Positions 8,165-16,923 of a DNA stretch of 64,000 bases are shown here, in pieces. A program made the position numbers and the translations under genes. The notes beneath the pieces are model-generated. The model ran no database searches. It was not told the origin of the DNA and saw only the letters and a list, made by a program, of their open reading frames with translations. The stretch covers positions 1 through 64,000 of the forward strand of contig JAAVZD010000001.1 of assembly GCA_022791475.1 (NCBI GenBank), written 5' to 3'. Each line of letters opens with the position of its first letter. The first letter of the stretch is position 1. The DNA comes from Clostridia bacterium. Lineage in GTDB: Bacteria; Bacillota_A; Clostridia; TANB77; CAG-508.

Positions 8165-9366
8165 ACCTTAACATACAAAACCAATTAAAAAACAACTTCT
8201 CCAGCATATTACTTACACTTATTTTCTTAACATCACATTCAGCAATTAAATCTGTTTTTCCAACTGAAGTACCGTTTAAAGTATATGAAACTTCACCAAG
8301 TTTTTGACCTTTAGAAATAGGAGCAGATATATTATCATAAATATTTACAATTTCTTCCACATTTTTATCTTCCCCTTTTTTTATTAAAGTACCACTATTA
8401 TTTTCATAAACAATATTAATACTTTGTTCAACACCTTTATTAATATTTACATTTTTTAAAACATCACCGCTGTTTAGCAAATTGCTTATAAGTATAATTG
8501 CTAAAACCATAATCTAATAATTTACTAGCTTCTGCAAAACGTACTGCAGGAGTAGGCGCTTTCATTATAACAGCAATTAGTGAAAGGTCGTCTCTTGTAG
8601 CACTTGCAGATAAATTATATAAAGCAAGAGAAGTAGAACCTGTTTTTAAACCAGTACAACCTTTATAATTTCTGACTAATTTATTAGTATTAACAAGCTG
8701 AGATTTTCCATCTCTTAAGCTATCCATCCAAATAGTTGTATAATTTGTTATACTAGGATGTTTGCTCAAAAGTTCTCTAGACATTAAAGCAATATCATAA
8801 CTTGAAGTTACATGACCATCTTCATCTAACCCATGGCAATTTTTAAAACATGTATCATTCATTCCAAGTTCGTGTGCTTTAGAATTCATTTTGGTTACAA
8901 ATGAATCCACAGAACCTTCCAAATATTCTGCCATAGCAACAGTACAATCATTAGCAGAAGCTACACATATAGCCTTAAGCATTTCATCTACAGTTAATTC
9001 TTCACGGACATCTAACCAAATTTGAGATCCTCCCATAGAACTTGCTACTTCACTGCATGGAATTTTATCAGTTAAAGCAATTTTACCACTATCTAAGGCT
9101 TCCATAATAAGTAATAAAGTCATTACCTTAGTAACAGAAGCAGGTCTTAGTTGTTCATGAGAATTATGCTCATATAATATTTGACCAGAGTTTTGTTCTA
9201 TTAAAATAGCAGAGCTACTTTCTAAATTTAAATCAGTAGAAGGTGTAGTACTTACAGATACATCTCCACCATTCCAAACATAATTATCATTTAAAGCATA
9301 TATAATATTGCAAAAGCAAAATATAAAAACAAATAAAAGTAATAATATAGATATAATTTTACGCAT
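8163..9366 (-). CDS. dacF: D-alanyl-D-alanine carboxypeptidase (DacF type), +1 shift at CGG-TGA
   Basis: Penicillin-binding peptidase S11, 400 aa after the shift, trimming peptidoglycan stems. Signal peptide (IISILLLLFVFIFCFC), SVTK (SxxK nucleophile), SAND (SxN) and KTGST motifs are present. Frame zero stops at TGA (8466-8464) right after CGG (8469-8467), at the end of the peptidase domain. Skipping C gives GGT and continues with GDVLKNVNINKGVEQSI, a PBP5 C-terminal beta domain, and the membrane-anchoring tail MLEKLFFNWFCMLR. The start ATG 9366 follows GGAGGG; an upstream in-frame ATG at 9399 lacks a site. The assignment to DacF rather than DacB rests on context. Confidence 0.87.
8467..8469 (-). 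other. +1 frameshift site, CAG-CGG-TGA
   Basis: In-frame CGG at codon 300 of dacF, followed directly by TGA. Skipping C reads GGT (Gly) and adds the 101-residue C-terminal domain. Confidence 0.85.
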
Positions 9367-9497
9367 ATAAAACCCTCCAATATACTTAAATATATTCAAG
9401 TATATAGAAATTAATTACTATTTATAAATTTAAAGTAATTTATTTATATTGCAGGTTTATATGTAAAAGGAATACATATAAGAAAAGATAATTAAAT

Positions 9498-9525
9498 TTG
9501 ACATAATTTTAAAATGTGCTATAAT
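9498..9525 (+). promoter_or_regulatory. Sigma-A promoter of the DHH-CinA gene
   Basis: TTGACA (9498-9503), 16 bp spacer, TATAAT (9520-9525) with an extended TG before the -10. Confidence 0.75.
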
Positions 9526-9597
9526 ATAAATATTAATTTTAGTAAAAGTAAAACTTTGCACTTGTAAGTGCAACACTATAAGAAAGGAGATTTTCAA

Positions 9598-11007
9598 ATG
9601 AAATTGACAAACTTAAATAGTGAATTAGAAAACAATAGTAAAGTAGAAGAATTAATAAATTCTTTAAAAGGAAAGAAAATAACTATACTAGGACATGATA
9701 ATATTGATGTAGATGCTACACTTTCTGGTATATTAATGTCCCAACTTCTAGATTTTCTTAAAATAGAAAATGAATTTTGTATTATGCAAGAAGTAAAAGA
9801 AGATGATACATATACAATTATTAAAAAATTGCTAAAAATAGATATGAAAAAATGGCAAAAGGAAGAAGAACGAAATGATAGAAATTTATTTTTAGTAGAC
9901 CATTATGAAACAATACATAAAGGAAAAGTAATAGGATGTATAGATCATCATCCTACACAGCAAGATAAAGACTATAATTTTAAGTATGTAAGAAATTCAT
10001 GTGCAACAGCTTATTTAATTTATGAAATGATGAAACAAGTAGGTTTTCCAATACAAAAAGAACAAGTAGAAATGATTGTTACTGCAATGATGGTTGATAC
10101 AGTTGCATTTAGAAGTAGTAAAGCAATTAAAGAAGAAATAGCACAAGTAAAAAGACTTACTAGAGAATATAAAATTGATTATGATTTATTAGAAAAAGAA
10201 AGCTTATGTTTAACACCTATTGATAAGCTTAGTATTGACCAAATTATTTCAAATGGGCAAAAATGGTATAATTATAATGGTAGTAAAGTAGGCTCTTCCT
10301 ATTTGCAATTATATGGTATGCCTCAAGAGAACATCTTGCAACAATGGTTAAATAAATTAAAAGAAAAAAGAAACCAAACAGCAAGTGAAATGTTAGTATT
10401 CATTATTTTTGAAATTAAAAGTAATATAACATATGAGTACCAAATTATGAAAGATTGTATAAAAGAATTAATTCATAATGGAATTTTATCAAGAGGAAAA
10501 GATATAATGCCATTAATTGAGTGTAGATACTTACATCAAAAGAAACTAGAACAAAAACTTGAAAGTTTTGTAAAAAAACTTATAGAAGAAAACAAAACAA
10601 TTGCAACAATGGAGAGTTGTACTGGTGGACAAGTAGCAAGTGAAATTACTAATATAGAAGGTGCATCAGCTGTATTAAAAGAAAGCTATGTAACCTATTG
10701 TAATGAAGCAAAAATAAAGTTTGGAGTACCAGAAGAAATTGTTAGTAAATATACTGTATATAGTGCAGAAACTGCAATTGCTATGGCTAACGCAGTTAAA
10801 AATAATGCTAAATCAGATATAGGCATAGGAATTACAGGTCAGTTAGGAAGAATTGACCCTAATAATAAAGGATGTACTAATAATACAGCATGGTATTGTA
10901 TTATACAAAATAATAAGGAATTTGTTTGTAAGCTTTATATTGTGGCAGAACTAACACGCTTAGAGAAGAAAAAGATAATAATAAGAGAAATTACAGAAGA
11001 ATTTTAA
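9598..11007 (+). CDS. DHH phosphoesterase fused to CinA C-terminal (PncC-like) domain
   Basis: 469 aa. The N-terminal part (about 20-240) is a DHH phosphoesterase: LGHDNIDVDATLSG, then CIDHHPTQQ (the DHH site) and MMVDTVAFRS. The C-terminal part (about 320-469) is a CinA C-domain, the NMN deamidase fold: ATMESCTGGQVASEIT, VSKYTVYSAETAIAMA and IGIGITGQLGRIDP. The two domains are normally separate proteins, so the fusion is unusual; the joint substrate is unknown, perhaps a nucleotide-like phosphodiester. The start is ATG 9598 behind AAAGGAGA; an in-frame ATG at 9568 precedes that site. A terminator hairpin follows. Confidence 0.82.
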   Translation: MKLTNLNSELENNSKVEELINSLKGKKITILGHDNIDVDATLSGILMSQLLDFLKIENEFCIMQEVKEDDTYTIIKKLLKIDMKKWQKEEERNDRNLFLVDHYETIHKGKVIGCIDHHPTQQDKDYNFKYVRNSCATAYLIYEMMKQVGFPIQKEQVEMIVTAMMVDTVAFRSSKAIKEEIAQVKRLTREYKIDYDLLEKESLCLTPIDKLSIDQIISNGQKWYNYNGSKVGSSYLQLYGMPQENILQQWLNKLKEKRNQTASEMLVFIIFEIKSNITYEYQIMKDCIKELIHNGILSRGKDIMPLIECRYLHQKKLEQKLESFVKKLIEENKTIATMESCTGGQVASEITNIEGASAVLKESYVTYCNEAKIKFGVPEEIVSKYTVYSAETAIAMANAVKNNAKSDIGIGITGQLGRIDPNNKGCTNNTAWYCIIQNNKEFVCKLYIVAELTRLEKKKIIIREITEEF

Positions 11008-11022
11008 GAATTAAACCAAAGT

Positions 11023-11055
11023 AAAAAATGATACATATTTTGTGTATCATTTTTT
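11023..11055. terminator. Bidirectional terminator
   Basis: AAAAAATGATACA pairs with TGTATCATTTTTT between two convergent genes. Confidence 0.85.
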
Positions 11056-11061
11056 ATATTA

Positions 11062-11724
11062 TTATTCTTCAACTTGAACAATAGTTGCTGTTATATTTTT
11101 ATCATCAGTACTTATATTAATTTTTATTTTATGATCAGTAGTATTCTTAAATTTAAAATCTAAAGAGCCATAAGAAACAGCTGCATCTTTACCTTTAGGA
11201 ACATAACTAACTTCTTTACCATGTTCACTTCTTTCAATAACTGTAAGAGAAGGAATGGCAAGAACAGCATTATATAAAGTACTACTTACTTGACAATTTC
11301 CACCGCCAATACCTGTTTCAGTTTTATGATCTATAATAATTTTAGCTTCTTGATACCCTCTTTCAGCTGTGGGTTTTCCAACTATTCCATTAAAAGAAAA
11401 AGTTTCATTAGGGTTAATAATAGTTCCATTAATAATACCACATGTAATTCTAATATTTGTAAGTCTACCAGGAGAATTATCACCAATTACAGTTGAAAAC
11501 GAAGCCATAGGAGTTTGCTTTGGAGTAGAATTTTTATTATCTTCAATTTCAGTATTGGTATTATCATTAGTATTGGTATCAGTAGAAGTTCTAGAAGCAG
11601 AAGAATCATTATTAGATTGACTTATATTCATAGAATTATCTCTAGTAAAAAAATAAATAATAGCTCCAATTATAATAGCAAGAGCAACAATAATTAAAAT
11701 ATATTTAACCTTTGAATTTTTCAT
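11062..11724 (-). CDS. VanW family protein, membrane anchored
   Basis: 220 aa. One N-terminal membrane helix (ILIIVALAIIIGAIIYFF), a Ser/Asn/Thr-rich linker (about 30-70), and a VanW domain (about 75-200) with RLTNIRITCGIINGTII, NPNETFSFNGIVG and the GIGGGNCQVSSTLYNAVL signature. VanW proteins occur in vancomycin gene clusters and widely in Clostridia, with unknown activity; no resistance should be inferred. The ATG is preceded by AAAAGGAAA. Confidence 0.88.
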   Translation of the reverse strand: MKNSKVKYILIIVALAIIIGAIIYFFTRDNSMNISQSNNDSSASRTSTDTNTNDNTNTEIEDNKNSTPKQTPMASFSTVIGDNSPGRLTNIRITCGIINGTIINPNETFSFNGIVGKPTAERGYQEAKIIIDHKTETGIGGGNCQVSSTLYNAVLAIPSLTVIERSEHGKEVSYVPKGKDAAVSYGSLDFKFKNTTDHKIKINISTDDKNITATIVQVEE

Positions 11725-11838
11725 AACACAATTTTCCTTTTTAAGTTTTATTTTTTAGTATGTACAGAAACATAAAAAATATGTAAAAATTAATATTATA
11801 ATTAAGAAAAAAATGTATATATTTTTTATGTTTAGCAC

Positions 11839-11866
11839 TTGAAATATAAAAAAAATGTGATATAAT
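11839..11866 (+). promoter_or_regulatory. Sigma-A promoter of tig
   Basis: TTGAAA (11839-11844), 16 bp spacer, TATAAT (11861-11866), with TGTGA before the -10. Confidence 0.7.
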
Positions 11867-11905
11867 AAACAAGCTTATTAAAAAACGTGAAAGGAAGATT
11901 AAGAA

Positions 11906-13189
11906 ATGAGTGTTAAAGTAGAAAAAACAGAAAATGTAAATGAAGTAAAATTAAGCTTTGAAGTAGAAGCTGCAAAATTTGAAGAAGCAATTCAAAAAGT
12001 ATATGCAAAAAGTGCAAAATATTTTAATATACCAGGGTTTAGAAAAGGTAAAGCTCCATATAAAATAGTTGAAAAACAATATGGCGCAGAAATATTTTAT
12101 GAAGATGCATTTAATGAAGTAGTACCTGAAATATATGAAAAAGAATTAACAGATGCAGGAATTATAGCAGTTAGTAGACCAAATATTGACATTACTCAAA
12201 TGGAAAAAGGGAAAGACCTAATATTTACAGCAACAGTTCAAACAAAACCAGAAGTAGAACTTGGAAAATATAAGGGTATAGAACTTAAAAAAATAGAGTA
12301 TAATGTAGAAGAAGAAAACATTAATCATGAATTAGGACATATGCAAGAACACAATGCAAGACTTGTAAATGTAGAAGACAGAAGCGTAGAAAGTGGAGAT
12401 ACAACAGTTATAGACTTCGAAGGATTTGTAGATGGAGTAGCATTTGATGGTGGAAAAGCAGAAGGACACGAACTAGTAATAGGAAGTAACACATTCATAC
12501 CAGGTTTTGAAGACCAAATAATAGGAATGAACATAGAAGAAGAAAAAGACATAAATGTAACATTCCCAGAAGAATACTTCTCTAAAGAATTAGCAGGAAA
12601 AGAAGCTACATTTAAAGTAAAATTACATGAAGTAAAGAAAAAAGAATTACCTGAACTAGATGATGAATTTGCAAAAGACGTAAGTGAATTCGATACTTTA
12701 GAAGAATTAAAAGCAAGCATAAAAGAAAAATTAGAAGAAGAAAATACATCAAAAGCAAAATATGAAACAGAAGAAGAAGCAATAAAAACAGTTTGTGATG
12801 ATGTAAAAGTAGAAATTCCATCAGGAATGGTAGAAACAGAAACAGACAACATGATAAAAGAAATAGAACAAAGGTTAATGTACCAAGGCTTAAACCTAGA
12901 GCAATATCTTCAAATGATGAATAAAACTGAGGCAGATATAAGAAAAGAACTAGAAGAACAAGCAACAAGACAAGTAAAAGTAAGATTAGTACTAGAAGCA
13001 ATAATAAAGAAAGAAAAAATAGAAGCAACTGAAGAAGAAATAAATGCAAAACTAGAAGAAATGGCAAATGCATATGGAAATAAAGTAGAAGATTTACAAA
13101 AAAATGAAGGATTAGTAACATACATAACAGAAACAATAAAATCAGAAAATGCCATAAAATTCATAGTAGATAATGCAAAAATTAAATAA
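11906..13189 (+). CDS. tig: Trigger factor, ribosome-associated chaperone
   Basis: 427 aa, normal family length. The N-terminal ribosome-binding domain has FNIPGFRKGKAPYKIVEKQYG (the ribosome signature GFRKGKAP). The FKBP-type prolyl isomerase domain (about 150-245) has VIDFEGFVDGVAFDGGKAEG and GFEDQIIGM. A helical C-terminal chaperone domain follows. It lies upstream of clpP and clpX, the usual order tig-clpP-clpX. Repeats separate it from clpP, so the operon may be partly uncoupled. Confidence 0.96.
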   Translation: MSVKVEKTENVNEVKLSFEVEAAKFEEAIQKVYAKSAKYFNIPGFRKGKAPYKIVEKQYGAEIFYEDAFNEVVPEIYEKELTDAGIIAVSRPNIDITQMEKGKDLIFTATVQTKPEVELGKYKGIELKKIEYNVEEENINHELGHMQEHNARLVNVEDRSVESGDTTVIDFEGFVDGVAFDGGKAEGHELVIGSNTFIPGFEDQIIGMNIEEEKDINVTFPEEYFSKELAGKEATFKVKLHEVKKKELPELDDEFAKDVSEFDTLEELKASIKEKLEEENTSKAKYETEEEAIKTVCDDVKVEIPSGMVETETDNMIKEIEQRLMYQGLNLEQYLQMMNKTEADIRKELEEQATRQVKVRLVLEAIIKKEKIEATEEEINAKLEEMANAYGNKVEDLQKNEGLVTYITETIKSENAIKFIVDNAKIK

Positions 13190-13254
13190 AAAAGGGGGAA
13201 AGTTAGGGGTAAAATTTTGTATAGAAAATAAGTTTGCCACTAGCTTTTCTATAT

Positions 13255-13286
13255 TGTAGGGGTCGGACCCATGGGTGACCTCTACA
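13255..13286. repeat. GC-rich palindromic repeat (TGTAGGGGTC family)
   Basis: TGTAGGGGTC and TGACCTCTACA are inverted around GGACCCATGGG. It is a short copy of the family also found at 13986, 19036, 22240, 28863, 43607, 48915 and 63200. Confidence 0.8.
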
Positions 13287-13287
13287 A

Positions 13288-13358
13288 AAAAATAATGAAT
13301 AGTGAAGAGTGAATAATGAATAGTGAATAGTACACGCTTCGCATGAAGGAGGAAAAGA
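13288..13358 (+). repeat. Repeat carrying the clpP ribosome binding site
   Basis: The segment has iterations of AATGAATAGTGAA, then TAGTACACGCTTCGCATGAAGGAGGAAAAG. Nearly the same sequence stands before hisS (43640-43692). The GAAGGAGG part is the clpP Shine-Dalgarno, so the repeat supplies it. Confidence 0.7.
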
Positions 13359-13360
13359 AA

Positions 13361-13963
13361 ATGTTACAAAACAGTTTAGTACCATATGTTATTGAACAAA
13401 CAGCAAAAGGAGAAAGATCATATGATATATTCTCAAGATTATTAAAAGATAGAATTATATTTTTAGGAGAAGATGTAAACCCAACATCAGCTGGGTTAGT
13501 AATAGCACAATTATTATTCTTAGAATCAGAAGACCCAGACAAGGAAATATTCCTATATATAAATAGCCCAGGAGGATCTATTACAGATGGTATGGCAATA
13601 GTAGATACAATGAATTATATTAAATGTCCAGTAGCGACATACTGTGTAGGAATGGCAGCGAGTATGGGAGCAGTGCTATTAACATCAGGTGAAAAGGGAA
13701 GAAGATTTGCAACACCAAATTCAGAAATATTAATACATCAACCATTAATAGGTGGAAATGGAATTTCTGGTCAAACAACAGAAATAAAAATACATGCAGA
13801 TCATATGGTAAAAACAAGAGAAAAATTAAACAAATTATTAAGTGACAGAACAGGTCAACCATTAGAAGTAATAGAAAAGGATACAGAAAGAGATAATTAC
13901 ATGACAGCAGAAGAAGCATTAAAATATGGTTTAATAGATGGAATACTAGAAAAAAGACAATAG
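13361..13963 (+). CDS. clpP: ATP-dependent Clp protease proteolytic subunit
   Basis: Self-compartmentalising serine protease, 200 aa. Ser-His-Asp triad region: [10 protein letters not shown] (Ser), [11 protein letters not shown] (His) and the later Asp in [15 protein letters not shown]. Also [17 protein letters not shown]. The start ATG 13361 lies 9 bp after GAAGGAGG; an in-frame ATG at 13343 precedes the ribosome binding site and belongs to the repeat. It partners with ClpX encoded next. Confidence 0.96.
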   Translation: MLQNSLVPYVIEQTAKGERSYDIFSRLLKDRIIFLGEDVNPTSAGLVIAQLLFLESEDPDKEIFLYINSPGGSITDGMAIVDTMNYIKCPVATYCVGMAASMGAVLLTSGEKGRRFATPNSEILIHQPLIGGNGISGQTTEIKIHADHMVKTREKLNKLLSDRTGQPLEVIEKDTERDNYMTAEEALKYGLIDGILEKRQ

Positions 13964-13985
13964 AAGTAAAATCTAAAATTAACAT

Positions 13986-14098
13986 TGTAGGGGTCGGACC
14001 CATGGGCGACCCGAGCTCCAAAGAAATTGCTTAAATAAAATATAAAATTATAAGGAATTTCTTCGAAGAAGGGGTCGCCGAAGGCTGCGACCCCTACA
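13986..14098. repeat. Full-length GC-rich inverted repeat element, 113 bp
   Basis: The ends are TGTAGGGGTCGGACCC and GCTGCGACCCCTACA, inverted. The inside has AAATTGCTTAAATAAAATAT and ATTTCTTCGAAGAAGG. It lies between clpP and clpX. The same core is found at 19036-19134 and 22240-22350. Confidence 0.85.
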
Positions 14099-14145
14099 AA
14101 GAATTAGAAACCTTAATAAGGAAATAAAAAAGGAGAAAAGTTTTA

Positions 14146-15466
14146 ATGGCAAAAAAAGAAGATAATATTAGATGCTCATTTTGTGGAAAATCACAAAAAG
14201 GAGTACAAAGAATTATTGCAGGACCAGGAGTATTTATTTGTAATGAATGTATAAAATTATGTGGTGATATGTTAGAAGGAGAAGTATATGATGATACAGA
14301 AATAGCATATACACTAAATAATGAAAAAGAAAAGTTACCTAGTCCAGCAGAAATAAAAGAAATATTAGATAGTTATGTAATAGGTCAAGAAGATGCTAAA
14401 AAAACTTTGGCAGTAGCTGTATACAATCATTATAAAAGAATAAATAACCCTCAAGTAAATGATGACGATGTAGAAATTCAAAAAAGTAATGTCTTATTAT
14501 TAGGGCCAACAGGTTCACGGAAAAACACTTCTTGCACAAACACTTGCAAAAATACTTAAAGTACCATTTGCAATTGCAGATGCAACAACTTTAACAGAAG
14601 CAGGCTATGTTGGTGAAGACGTTGAAAACATATTACTTAAATTAATTCAAAATGCAGAATATGATATAGAAAAAGCAGAAAAAGGAATTATATATATAGA
14701 CGAAATAGATAAAATAACAAGAAAATCTGAAAATCCATCAATTACAAGAGATGTAAGCGGAGAAGGTGTACAACAAGCTCTGCTTAAAATAGTAGAAGGA
14801 ACAACAGCATCAGTGCCACCACAAGGAGGAAGAAAACATCCACATCAAGAGTTACTACAAATAAATACAGAAAACATATTATTTATTTGTGGAGGAGCAT
14901 TTGAGGGACTAGACAAAATAATAGATGAACGTACAGGTAAAAAATCTATTGGTTTTTCAGCAGAAGTAAAAAGTTCAAAAGAAATAGATAAATATAAAAT
15001 ATATGAGCAACTATTACCACAAGATTTATTAAGATTCGGTTTAATTCCAGAATTTGTAGGAAGACTTCCAATAGTAGCAACTTTAAGAGAATTAGATAAA
15101 GAAGCCTTGATAGATATTGTAACAAAACCAAAAAATGCAATTGTAAAACAATACAAGAAATTATTCAAATTAGACAATGTAGAACTAGAATTTGAACAAG
15201 AAGCATTAGAAGCAATTGTAGAAAAAGCAATAGAAAGAAAAACAGGTGCTAGAGGTCTTCGTTCTATAATAGAAGAAATAATGAGAGATATAATGTTTGA
15301 AATCCCATCAAACCCATTAATAGAAAAATGCATAGTAACAAAGGAAACAGTAGTAAGTAAAGAAGCACCAAAAATAATAATAGACACAAATAGAAAAAAA
15401 GAACAAGTTCAAATAAAGAAAGAAAGAAGAACAACAAATAGTAAAAACAATATTGAAACAGCATAA
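14146..15466 (+). CDS. clpX: ATP-dependent Clp protease ATP-binding subunit ClpX, +1 shift at CGG
   Basis: AAA+ unfoldase that feeds ClpP; 439 aa after the shift. The zinc-binding domain has CSFCGKSQ and CNECIKLCG. In frame zero the Walker A loop reads GPTGSR and the frame stops 12 codons later. Skipping the C of CGG (14518-14520) reads GGA and restores [16 protein letters not shown]. The rest is intact: [11 protein letters not shown], Walker [11 protein letters not shown], the RKHPHQE-type pore region and sensor 2 TGARGLRSI. The C-terminus is slightly extended and basic. clpX is important in most bacteria, so a loss of function is unlikely; the shift must be productive or the base is an assembly error. 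Confidence 0.93.
14518..14520 (+). other. +1 frameshift site, TCA-CGG-AAA (ClpX Walker A)
   Basis: In-frame CGG at codon 125. Skipping C reads GGA, the invariant Gly of GSGKT. Confidence 0.92.
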
Positions 15467-15474
15467 TAATATAT

Positions 15475-15501
15475 AAAAAAGGACCTATAGGTTCTTTTTT
15501 T
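15475..15501 (+). terminator. Terminator after clpX
   Basis: AGGACC pairs with GGTTCT (one G-T pair), then a run of seven T. Confidence 0.75.
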
Positions 15502-15648
15502 GCTATTATATAAGTTGAAATTATATGGGTTTCACATTGGATAACCTATGTAGCAAATTGACTTTCTTATTTAAATATTAAAAATAGTTCTAAATGAAAA
15601 TAATAGGAATAATAATAGTAATATATATAAATAAAGGAGAGTATAAAA

Positions 15649-16038
15649 TTGAATAGTATTAATGAAAATGAATTTGTGAAAAATATAATAAGAATAATAA
15701 AAGGAAGTATCATATCAATAATTTTAACACTATTATTATTACTTATATTTGCAATAATTTTAACAAATACTTCACTTGGAGAAAATATAATAAATCCAGT
15801 AATTATAGTAATATCTGTAATAAGTATTTTAATAGGAAGTAGTATAAGTACTTTAAAAATAAGTAAAAATGGATTATTAAATGGAGGATTAGTGGGTATA
15901 ATATATATACTAACAATTTATTTACTTTCTAGCATAACAAGCAGTGGATTTGGTATTAATTTATATTCAATAATAATGATAATTCTATCTATAATAGCAG
16001 GAATGATAGGCGGAGTTATAGGAGTTAATATGAAATAG
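15649..16038 (+). CDS. TIGR04086/YrzE-like membrane protein
   Basis: 129 aa, four predicted membrane helices (for instance SIISIILTLLLLLIFAIIL and LVGIIYILTIYLLSS) with a final GMIGGVIGVNMK. This layout matches the TIGR04086 family found near secretion genes in Firmicutes; function unknown. The start codon is TTG 15649, 7 bp after AAAGGAGAG. The stop overlaps a MITE-like repeat that probably serves as terminator. Confidence 0.7.
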   Translation: MNSINENEFVKNIIRIIKGSIISIILTLLLLLIFAIILTNTSLGENIINPVIIVISVISILIGSSISTLKISKNGLLNGGLVGIIYILTIYLLSSITSSGFGINLYSIIMIILSIIAGMIGGVIGVNMK

Positions 16039-16135
16039 GGACAATGGGACGGAGTTTTTGTCACTAGGGTTTTAGGGTTATTTTAGTCAAAAAGCTATTT
16101 AAACCCTAATGACAAAAACTCCGTCCCATTGTCCC
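16038..16135. repeat. MITE/REPIN-like element related to the RAYT flanks
   Basis: Inverted halves: ACAATGGGACGGAGTTTTTG, then TCACTAGGGTTT, and at the other end ATGACAAAAACTCCGTCCCATTGT. The halves match the 29-bp sequences that flank the RAYT gene at 57099 and 58182, and the element at 45009. It folds into one long hairpin. Confidence 0.85.
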
Positions 16136-16155
16136 TTTATCGTATATATAAAATT

Positions 16156-16190
16156 AATTCAACCAATTTACAAAAAATGGTTGAATTTTT
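16156..16190 (+). terminator. Rho-independent terminator
   Basis: AATTCAACCA pairs with TGGTTGAATT, then T5. Confidence 0.75.
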
Positions 16191-16230
16191 ATTTGTTTTA
16201 ATATAAAATTATAAAATAATGGAGGAACAT

Positions 16231-16890
16231 ATGATAACTTTAGAACAAGTTAAGAAAAATGAAGAGGTACAAGAGCTAATTGAAGGAGCTCAAAGGCAAA
16301 TGAATGCAATAGGCTATACAGAACATTCATTTAGGCACATTTCTATTGTTTCAAATAGAGCAGGAAAAATTTTAGAAGCCTTAGGATATCCAAAAGAAAG
16401 GATTGAACTTGTAAAAATAGCGGGATATTTGCACGATATAGGAAATTGTGTAAACAGAGTCGACCATGCTCATACAGGTGCAGTACTTGCTTATCAAATT
16501 TTAAAAGATATGGGAATGAATACTAAAGATAGAACAGAAATAATGATGGCAATAGGAAATCATGATGAGCAAACAGGAACAGCAGTAAATGATATATCAG
16601 CAGCATTAATACTAGCAGATAAATCAGATGCACATAGAGATAGAGTAGTAAATACAAATATGTCTACATTTGATAAACATGATAAAGTAAATTATGCTGT
16701 AACAAATTCAGAATTTAAAATTGATAGTAAAACAAGAGTTGCAACATTAGATTTAACAATAGATACAGAAATTTGCCCAGTATTAGACTATTTTGAAATA
16801 TTTATGGATAGAACTATGATGAGTAAATATGCTGCAAAATATTTAAATATATGGTTTGAGCTAATTATAAATGGAACAAAATTATTATAA
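16231..16890 (+). CDS. HD domain phosphohydrolase
   Basis: 219 aa. Metal-dependent phosphohydrolase fold with H in EHSFRHIS (about 34), the HD pair in GYLHDIGNCVN and the later HDEQTGT and LADKSDAHRDR. The natural substrate is unknown; related proteins act on nucleotides or signalling nucleotides. The start ATG 16231 follows GGAGG by 5 bp; the in-frame ATG at 16219 precedes that site. secD follows 33 bp downstream, so the genes may be co-transcribed. Confidence 0.85.
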   Translation: MITLEQVKKNEEVQELIEGAQRQMNAIGYTEHSFRHISIVSNRAGKILEALGYPKERIELVKIAGYLHDIGNCVNRVDHAHTGAVLAYQILKDMGMNTKDRTEIMMAIGNHDEQTGTAVNDISAALILADKSDAHRDRVVNTNMSTFDKHDKVNYAVTNSEFKIDSKTRVATLDLTIDTEICPVLDYFEIFMDRTMMSKYAAKYLNIWFELIINGTKLL

Positions 16891-16923
16891 TAAATTGTAT
16901 ATTAAAACATAGGAGGAAGAAAA

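Noticed and set aside
8464..8469. TGA after CGG in dacF read as selenocysteine or tryptophan
   Set aside because: Reading through TGA in frame zero gives no PBP5-like sequence, while the +1 frame does. Other sites have no TGA.
12325..13136. Long antisense open frames over tig, and similar ones over relA, ffh and polC
   Set aside because: They are Leu/Ser/Phe-rich shadows produced by AT-rich codons of the real genes and have no ribosome binding sites.
13343..13360. Longer clpP start at 13343 and longer hisS start at 43676
   Set aside because: Both lie upstream of or overlap the Shine-Dalgarno and inside a repeat; the next ATG gives the family N-terminus.
14518..14520. CGGA read as one four-base Arg codon
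   Set aside because: The Walker A loop would become GSRKT, which would not bind nucleotide; glycine is required at this place.
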